From: Thiomonas delicata
GTDB lineage: Bacteria; Pseudomonadota; Gammaproteobacteria; Burkholderiales; Burkholderiaceae_C
Length of the DNA stretch: 64,000 nt
Reading direction: 5' to 3'
Assembly (NCBI RefSeq): GCF_900088825.1
Contig: NZ_LT592170.1
Location: forward strand, 288,917-352,916
Position 1 is the stretch's first letter; every line of letters starts with the position of its first letter. Position numbers and translations under genes: made by a program. The notes below the pieces were generated by a model, which saw nothing but the letters and a program-made list of their open reading frames with translations, ran no database searches and had not been told where the DNA came from. Of the stretch, positions 58,525 through 64,000 are shown piece by piece.

Positions 58525-60519
58525 ATGTCCGGCCTCGAAATCACCCTGCTCTACCTCATCGCCGCCGTGCTCGGCGTGGCGCTGTTCCGCTACGTCCAGC
58601 TCCCGGCCATGCTGGGCTATCTGGCGGTCGGCGTGGTGATCGGACCGAACGCCCTGGCGCTGGCGGGCGACCCGTCCACCGCCCAGCACCTGGCCGAGTT
58701 CGGCGTGGTGTTCCTGATGTTCTCCATCGGGCTGGAGTTCAGCCTGGCCAAGATCCAGGCCATGCGCCGCCTCGTGTTCGGCCTCGGCTCGGCCCAAGTC
58801 GGCGCCACCATCGCCGCGGTTCTGGCTGGCAGCCTGCTGCTGGGTTGGCTAGCGCCGCAGTGGTGGACGCGCGCTGTCACCTATGGCGTGGTGCTGGGCG
58901 GCGCCATGGCCATGTCGTCCACCGCCATCGTCGTCAAGCTGCTGGCCGACCGGCTGGAGATGGAGTCCGAGCATGGCCGCCACATCGTGGGCGTGCTGCT
59001 GTTCCAGGACCTCGCGGTGGTGCCGCTGCTGGTGCTGATCCCAGCGCTGGCCCAGCCCGCGGACAGCCACCTGGCCATGACCCTGGGCTGGGCGGCGGTG
59101 AAGGCCGCGGCGGCGCTTGCGCTGATCCTCATGGCCGGCGGGCGGCTGCTGCGGCCCTGGCTCAAGCTGGTGGTCAAGCGCAAGTCGGACGAGCTGTTCA
59201 TGCTCAACCTGCTGCTCATCACTCTGGGCCTGGCCTGGCTGACCCAGCTTGCCGGGCTGTCGCTGGCGCTGGGCGCCTTCCTGGCCGGCATGCTGATCGC
59301 CGAAACCGAGTTCCGCTATCAGGTGGAAGCCGACATCCGGCCGTTCCGCGATGTGCTGCTCGGCCTGTTCTTCATCACCATCGGCATGCTGCTCGACTGG
59401 CGCATCGTGCTGGCGCAGTGGTGGCTCGTCCTGCTGCTGGCGCTGCTTCCCCTGCTGCTGAAGACCGCCATCGTGTTCGGCGTCGAACGACTGCTGAAGT
59501 CGCCGCCCGGGCTTTCGCTGCGCACCGGGCTGTGGCTGGCCCCCGCCGGCGAATTCGGCATCGTCCTGCTCAACCTCGCCGCCGGGCGCGCGCTGTTGCC
59601 GCCCGAACTGTTCAGCCCGGTGCTGGCGGCCATGGTGCTGTCCATGCTGGCCGCGCCCTTTCTGGCGCAGCACATCGACCGCATCGTGCTCAAGCTGGTG
59701 GCCAACGAGTGGATGCTGGCCTCGCTGCAGCTCACCAACATCGCGCGCCAGACCATCAAGACCCAGCGCCATGTCGTCGTCTGCGGCTTTGGCCGCTGCG
59801 GCCAGAACCTAGCCCAGTTGCTGCAGGACGAGGCCATCCCCTATGTCGCGCTGGACCTCGATCCCGACCGCGTGTCCAGGGCCCGCGCCGCCGGGCGCAA
59901 CGTGGTATATGGCGATGCCGCGCGGCTGTTCAGCCTGCAGGCGGCGGGACTGGCCCGCGCCAGCGCCGTCGCCATCACCTATGTGGACAAGCGCTCGGCA
60001 TTGCGCGTGCTGCAGCTCGTGCGCGAACACGCGCCGCGGGTGCCGGTGGTCGTGCGCACGCGCGACGATTCGGCGCTGGACGAACTGCGCGCCGCGGGTG
60101 CCGCCGAGGTGGTCCCGGAAATTCTGGAGGGTTCCCTCATGCTCGCCTCGCAAACCATGGCCGTCGTCGGCGTGCCGCTGCCGCGCGTGCTCACGCGCCT
60201 GCGCGCGGCGCGTGCCGAGCGCTATGGCCTGCTGCGGGATTATTTTCATGGCATCGACGACGCGAACACCCCCCTGGCGGAGCCGCGCGATCAGCCACGG
60301 CTCAAGCCGCTCACCCTGCCCGCAGGCGCGCGGGCCGTCGGATCGACCCTGGCCGAGCTCGATCTGCACGGAGCGCACGTGGCGCAGATTCACCGCGCCG
60401 ACGGCCATGTCCTGCTTCCCCTGCCGGAATTGATGCTGGCCGAAGGCGACACCCTGGTGCTGTCCGGCCCGCCCGAAGCCCTGGCCCTGGCCGAGGATGC
60501 GCTATTGGGCGGCGATTAG
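58525..60519 (+). CDS. Kef-type CPA2 cation:proton antiporter with RCK domains
   Basis: A 664-residue membrane protein. The N-terminal two-thirds hold 12-13 helices of the Na+/H+ exchanger fold (YLAVGVVIGPNALALAG, FMFSIGLEF-like FLMFSIGLEFSLAKIQAMRR, FQDLAVVPLLVLIPAL with the Asp of the ion site). The C-terminus has a TrkA-N/RCK NAD-binding domain (RHVVVCGFGRCGQNLAQLLQ) and a TrkA-C-like end. Family members such as KefB/KefC and YbaL exchange K+ or Na+ for H+. The nearby kdp locus would balance K+ uptake with such export, though they are 24 kb apart. Confidence 0.9.
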   Translation: MSGLEITLLYLIAAVLGVALFRYVQLPAMLGYLAVGVVIGPNALALAGDPSTAQHLAEFGVVFLMFSIGLEFSLAKIQAMRRLVFGLGSAQVGATIAAVLAGSLLLGWLAPQWWTRAVTYGVVLGGAMAMSSTAIVVKLLADRLEMESEHGRHIVGVLLFQDLAVVPLLVLIPALAQPADSHLAMTLGWAAVKAAAALALILMAGGRLLRPWLKLVVKRKSDELFMLNLLLITLGLAWLTQLAGLSLALGAFLAGMLIAETEFRYQVEADIRPFRDVLLGLFFITIGMLLDWRIVLAQWWLVLLLALLPLLLKTAIVFGVERLLKSPPGLSLRTGLWLAPAGEFGIVLLNLAAGRALLPPELFSPVLAAMVLSMLAAPFLAQHIDRIVLKLVANEWMLASLQLTNIARQTIKTQRHVVVCGFGRCGQNLAQLLQDEAIPYVALDLDPDRVSRARAAGRNVVYGDAARLFSLQAAGLARASAVAITYVDKRSALRVLQLVREHAPRVPVVVRTRDDSALDELRAAGAAEVVPEILEGSLMLASQTMAVVGVPLPRVLTRLRAARAERYGLLRDYFHGIDDANTPLAEPRDQPRLKPLTLPAGARAVGSTLAELDLHGAHVAQIHRADGHVLLPLPELMLAEGDTLVLSGPPEALALAEDALLGGD

Positions 60520-60553
60520 GGCCGGCGCGAGGACAGACATAGCGTGACAGGCC

Positions 60554-61810
60554 CTAATTCGCGGCAGGCACCTCGAGCACGACCTGGTTGCGCCCCAAGT
60601 CCTTGGCCTTGTAGAGCGCCCGGTCCGCGCGCTCCAGCAGATCGCTCGGCCGGCGGTCGCCCGGCTGCATCTGCGCGATGCCGATGCTCACCGTCAATTG
60701 CGTGGTCAGGCCTTCCACGAGTTCGATATTCGTCCGCTCGACGGCCAGGCGGACGCGCTCGGCCGCCTGGCGCGCTTCGGCGAGATCGACGCCCTCGAGA
60801 ATGAGCAGGAACTCCTCGCCGCCGAGGCGGCCGAAATGGTCGTCTCCGCGGCGCTGCCGCTCCACCGTCTCGACGAACTGGCACAGCGCCTGGTCGCCCA
60901 CGGCATGCCCATGCGTGTCGTTGATGCGTTTGAAGTGGTCGAGATCCAGCAACAGCACGAATAGCGAGGGCTGCTCGCGCCGGTCGCGCCGCTGATCCAG
61001 GGCCTGTTCGAGCCGCTCGAGGATGGAGCGCCGGTTGAGCTTGCCGGTGAGGCTGTCGCGCGTGGCCAGGCGCTCGAGTTCGCGCTCCATGTTCTTGCGC
61101 TCGGTGATGTCGCGCCAGATGCCCTCGACCCCGGCGTACTGGCCTTGCTCGTCGCGCAGGGCCTGGGTGCTGATGGAGATGTCGATGACAGTGCCGTCCT
61201 TGCGCCGCATGCGTCCGGGAAAATCGCGCACGAAGCCATGCTTGCGGATCGCGGCGATGAGCGCTTCGCGTTCGGCGGGATCGGGATAGAAAGCCGCCGC
61301 GGGCAGCCCGATGATTTCCTCCGCGGTGTAGCCCAGCACGTTCTTCACCGCGGGGCAGACGTAGCGGGTGATGCCCTGCGCGTCGGTGCGATAGAACACG
61401 TCCTGCATGGTGTTCATCATGCGCTGGAAGTTTTCTTCGGTCTCGCGCAGCCGGGTCTCCATCGCCGCGCGCTCGGTCATGTCGAGGAAGGAAGCCAGGA
61501 CGCTGCCGGCGCCGCTGTCTTGCAAGTGCGTGCTGCTCATCGCCAGCATCAGGGTCCGGCCGCGGCAGCTGTAGGCGCGGAACTCGGTCGGCGGATTGGC
61601 GCCGGCAGCCTGCTCCGCGCGCCGTATGCGCGCCAGCACGCGATGCAGATCCAGGGGATGGATGAAATCGACCACGGGCCTGCCGACGAAATCGTCCGGC
61701 GCCTGCGCCTCCATCAGGTGAAGCGCCGCGGCATTGGCGTAGCGCAACACGCCTGCGATGATGACCACGACGCAGGCGGGCAGCTGCTCGAGCCATGCGA
61801 CCGTGGGCAT
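60554..61810 (-). CDS. PAS-PAS-GGDEF diguanylate cyclase
   Basis: A 418-residue soluble protein with two PAS domains (about 5-120 and 130-250, the second with NTMQDVFYRTDAQGITRYVC and a PAC motif RRKDGTVIDISISTQALRDE) and a GGDEF domain with GRLGGEEFLLILEG (GGEEF, active form) near residue 330. It should synthesise c-di-GMP. The ATG at 61810 (MPTVAWLEQL) was chosen; the longer frame starts at a TTG and would add 24 residues without a clear signal. Confidence 0.85.
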   Translation of the reverse strand: MPTVAWLEQLPACVVVIIAGVLRYANAAALHLMEAQAPDDFVGRPVVDFIHPLDLHRVLARIRRAEQAAGANPPTEFRAYSCRGRTLMLAMSSTHLQDSGAGSVLASFLDMTERAAMETRLRETEENFQRMMNTMQDVFYRTDAQGITRYVCPAVKNVLGYTAEEIIGLPAAAFYPDPAEREALIAAIRKHGFVRDFPGRMRRKDGTVIDISISTQALRDEQGQYAGVEGIWRDITERKNMERELERLATRDSLTGKLNRRSILERLEQALDQRRDRREQPSLFVLLLDLDHFKRINDTHGHAVGDQALCQFVETVERQRRGDDHFGRLGGEEFLLILEGVDLAEARQAAERVRLAVERTNIELVEGLTTQLTVSIGIAQMQPGDRRPSDLLERADRALYKAKDLGRNQVVLEVPAAN

Positions 61811-62006
61811 CAACGGTTGTGAAGCATTCCTGGAATCCAATCGGCGTACCCCTGATCCGGATGCAGACTTCGCGCGGAACAAACCGCTAGATGCCTGACC
61901 GAGCTATCGTTGGCCGTTTATAGCAGTCCGCCCCACGCCAAACGACCCCGCACCAAGGGTGTTGTGGCCGCGGCGTACCGTCAACGGCGCGGGATTTGTG
62001 TGTTTA

Positions 62007-62022
62007 TGTTTCATATGAAACA
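62007..62022. promoter_or_regulatory. 16-bp perfect palindrome upstream of the phosphoesterase gene
   Basis: TGTTTCATATGAAACA is a perfect, AT-rich palindrome in GC-rich DNA, about 130 bases before the phosphoesterase start and about 200 before the PAS-GGDEF start. It looks like an operator for an HTH dimer; the protein is unknown. Confidence 0.5.
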
Positions 62023-62041
62023 CCATAAGACTTTTCCGGAT

Positions 62042-62059
62042 CTGTCACGCCGCGTTCAC
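62042..62059 (+). promoter_or_regulatory. Possible PhoB-box-like direct repeat
   Basis: CTGTCAC-GCCG-CGTTCAC gives two 7-base units spaced 4 apart, as in Pho boxes (CTGTCAT-like units). The second unit matches only in part and the spacer is GC-rich. Listed because the next gene encodes a phosphoesterase. Confidence 0.25.
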
Positions 62060-62153
62060 GCGCGCTCTCAAGAATGCACCTCGGCCCTCGCTTGCCGAAC
62101 GCGACGAAACACGTCGCGCACGGGCGAGGCTTACGACCCCCAGGGAGATGCTC

Positions 62154-63920
62154 ATGTTGCGCAAGACCTTACTCGCCACCTCGCTGGTCGCGATGGCCGC
62201 CGCCGTCGCCGCCAATGTTTCGACTGCGCCGGCTATTGCGGCGCCCTTTGACATGGACGGCCACAGCGCCAATCTGCCCGCCGCGGCGCTGCGTACGGCC
62301 ACGCCCATCAAGCACCTCGTGGTGCTCTACGACGAAAACGTCTCGTTCGACCATTATTTCGCCACCTATCCCAAGGCCGCCAACCCACCCGGCGAACCCG
62401 CCTTCACGGCGGCGCCCGGCACCCCCGCGGTCAACGGCCTGCACGGCGACCTGCTCACCGACAACCCCAACTTCACCAACCCCGCCAACGGCGCCAACGC
62501 GGCCAACCCCTTCCGTCTGGACCGCAGCCAGGCGGCCACCGCCGACCAGAACCACGCCTACACCGCCGAGCAGCAAGCCTACGACGGCGGCAAGGCCGAC
62601 CTGTTCCCCAAATACACCGGCGCCGCCACCACGGGCGGCGTGGGCGCCTTCGGCACCAAGGGCCAGGTGATGGGCTATTACGACGGCAACACCGTCACCG
62701 CCTTGTGGAACTACGCCCAGCACTTCGCGATGAGCGACGCCGCCTACACCGACACCTACGGCCCCTCGACCCCGGGCGCGCTGGAAGTGGTGTCCGGCCA
62801 GACCAACGGCATGCAGATCGTGGCGACCACCAAGAAACCGTTCACCCTGTCCGCGTACTCGTACTACATCGACGACGGCATGGGCGGACTGACCATGATC
62901 AACGATGTCGACCCCGGCTACGACGTCTGCTCCAACCCCAAGGACCAGGTGATGATGACCGGCAAGAACATCGGCGACCTGCTCAACGGCCACGGCATCT
63001 CGTGGGGCGGTTTCATGGGCGGCTTCAACCTGGGCGTGGTCAACGCCAACGGCACCACGGGCTGCAAGCGCAGCACCTACTCCGCCGTCATCGGCGGCAA
63101 TGTGACCGACTACATCCAGCACCACAACTGGTTCCAGTACTACGCCTCCACCGCCAACCCGACCCACGCCCGCCCGTCCTCGGTGCGCGCCATCGGCTAC
63201 ACCTATGAGGCCAACGGCAAGACCAAGGATCCGGCCAACCACGAATACGGCCTCAACGATTTCTTCGCGGCCGTGAAGGCGGGCAACTTCCCCGCGGTGA
63301 GCTTCCTCAAGGCCCCGGCCTACCAGGACGGACACGCCGGCTACTCCGACCCGCTCGACGAACAGGCCTTCGTCACCAAGGTCGTGAACTTCCTCGAGCA
63401 GCAGCCCGACTGGAAAGACACCGCGGTCATCGTCACCTGGGACGATTCCGACGGCTGGTACGACCACGCCTTCGCCGCCACCACCAACCCCTCGTTCGAT
63501 CCGCAGGCCGACCAGCTCGACGGCCCCGGCAAGTGCGGCAGCGGCACCCCGCTGCCCGGTGTGCAGGGCGAGCCGGTGAACGGACGCTGCGGCCCCGGTA
63601 CGCGCATTCCCTTCCTGGTCATCTCGCCCTGGGCCAAGTCCAACTACGTCAGCCACGTGCAGATCTCGCAGGCGTCGGTGGTGCGTTTCATCGAGGACAA
63701 CTGGCTGCACGGCCAGCGCCTGGGCGAAGGCTCCTTCGACGCCACCGCCGGCAGCATCATGGACATGTTCAAGTTCCACCGCGACGATGCGCGCGGCGAG
63801 CATGAACGCGAGCGTGAAGGCCGCCATGTGCGTCTCGATGCGCCGCTCTACCTCGACCCGAGCATGGGCACCGTGCTGAGCGCCCCGCCGGCCGGAAGCG
63901 CTGCGCCGACCTCGAGTTGA
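62154..63920 (+). CDS. Exported phosphoesterase (AcpA/phospholipase C-like family)
   Basis: A 588-residue exported enzyme of the PF04185 type, related to acid phosphatase A and phospholipases C. After a signal (TLLATSLVAMAAAVAANVST) come the metal-site motif VVLYDENVSFDHYFATYP (about 55-75), SDAAYTDTYGPSTPGALEVV, SGQTNG, and the second metal motif IVTWDDSDGWYDHAF. Members hydrolyse phosphomonoesters or phospholipids in the periplasm or outside. The His/Arg/Glu-rich end (ARGEHEREREGRHVRL) is unusual. GGGAG lies 6 bases before the ATG at 62154; an ATG at 62148 abuts it. The stop overlaps the next gene (TGATG). Confidence 0.85.
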   Translation: MLRKTLLATSLVAMAAAVAANVSTAPAIAAPFDMDGHSANLPAAALRTATPIKHLVVLYDENVSFDHYFATYPKAANPPGEPAFTAAPGTPAVNGLHGDLLTDNPNFTNPANGANAANPFRLDRSQAATADQNHAYTAEQQAYDGGKADLFPKYTGAATTGGVGAFGTKGQVMGYYDGNTVTALWNYAQHFAMSDAAYTDTYGPSTPGALEVVSGQTNGMQIVATTKKPFTLSAYSYYIDDGMGGLTMINDVDPGYDVCSNPKDQVMMTGKNIGDLLNGHGISWGGFMGGFNLGVVNANGTTGCKRSTYSAVIGGNVTDYIQHHNWFQYYASTANPTHARPSSVRAIGYTYEANGKTKDPANHEYGLNDFFAAVKAGNFPAVSFLKAPAYQDGHAGYSDPLDEQAFVTKVVNFLEQQPDWKDTAVIVTWDDSDGWYDHAFAATTNPSFDPQADQLDGPGKCGSGTPLPGVQGEPVNGRCGPGTRIPFLVISPWAKSNYVSHVQISQASVVRFIEDNWLHGQRLGEGSFDATAGSIMDMFKFHRDDARGEHEREREGRHVRLDAPLYLDPSMGTVLSAPPAGSAAPTSS

Positions 63921-64000
63921 TGACACGAAGCCTGGCCAGGGCGGCGCTCGCCGCACTGAGCGCCGTCACCCTCCGGGCCGGCGTGGCGGGAGCCACGGCT
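63920..64000 (+). CDS. Start of an exported protein gene, cut by the window
   Basis: Translationally coupled to the phosphoesterase gene (TGATG overlap). Only 27 codons are present: MTRSLARAALAALSAVTLRA and onward, a typical signal peptide start with basic residues then Ala/Leu. The mature protein lies outside, so it cannot be named; a periplasmic partner of the phosphoesterase is likely. Confidence 0.6.
   Translation, partial: MTRSLARAALAALSAVTLRAGVAGATA

Larger units (their letters stand above)
61811..62153. other. Divergent intergenic region, 343 bp
   Basis: No gene is supported. It separates the PAS-GGDEF gene and the phosphoesterase gene and contains the perfect palindrome at 62007-62022 and the possible Pho-box-like repeat at 62042-62059, which are listed separately. 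Confidence 0.55.

Noticed and set aside
62169..63956. Minus-strand open frame of 595 codons, rich in Val/Gly
   Set aside because: Antisense to the phosphoesterase gene, which has clear active-site motifs and a signal peptide. The Val/Gly bias mirrors codon use of the real gene.

Overview
The window is about two-thirds G+C, densely coded, and free of insertion sequences, prophage or CRISPR. It looks like a Burkholderiales-type betaproteobacterial chromosome. The evidence is the gene order rsmB-DUF4390-ntrY-ntrX, the metX-metW pair behind a SAM-II riboswitch, a split-off UbiC, a Lrp/alanine dehydrogenase pair and a CusRS-like system. Exported c-type cytochromes of the thiosulfate dehydrogenase (TsdA) type, together with exported DsrE-like proteins, suggest a sulfur-compound oxidiser (Thiomonas-like would fit). 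The genus is an inference, not something the sequence proves.

Layout. 1-5.9 kb: end of a dienelactone hydrolase gene, ubiC, an EamA exporter/AraC regulator/amidase cluster, a HugZ-like haem protein, a CBS-domain protein and tRNA-Phe with its terminator. 6-11 kb: the rsmB-DUF4390-ntrYX operon (minus strand). 11-13.8 kb: proA followed by a small membrane protein and two exported DsrE-like proteins. 14.1-17.8 kb: a plus-strand cluster of a dihaem cytochrome, a TsdA-like cytochrome, a Tat-exported long DsrE-like protein and an orphan substrate-binding protein, ended by a strong terminator. 17.8-22.5 kb: alanine dehydrogenase with divergent Lrp regulator, small unknowns, arginase and a LOG-family protein. 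22.5-23.5 kb: two further monohaem cytochromes, one with the SoxA/TsdA-type axial Cys. 23.7-26.2 kb: SAM-II riboswitch, metX, metW, folE.

26.6-35 kb is a complete kdpFABCDE potassium-uptake locus with an extra 30-residue membrane microprotein in front of kdpF. 35-46.4 kb is concerned with metals and efflux. It holds a His-rich CDF exporter, a minus-strand cluster (CusRS-like two-component system, beta-propeller protein, fatty-acid-hydroxylase-like membrane protein) and a divergent TolC/adaptor/RND operon. A perfect 28-bp palindrome of the CusR-box type lies between the two.

46.5-64 kb: a GGDEF-EAL-CZB c-di-GMP protein, three small exported Tyr/Gly/Pro-rich envelope proteins, a class A penicillin-binding protein, a TlpA-like thioredoxin, an MFS transporter, a secreted repeat protein, a Kef-type antiporter, a PAS-GGDEF protein, and an exported phosphoesterase translationally coupled to a gene cut by the window edge.

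The most distinctive content is the set of exported DsrE-fold proteins around TsdA-type cytochromes (11.0-17.8 kb), with a second cytochrome pair at 22.5-23.5 kb. Start sites were moved inward from the longest open frame where a ribosome-binding site, signal peptide or neighbouring gene favoured it; these cases are stated.
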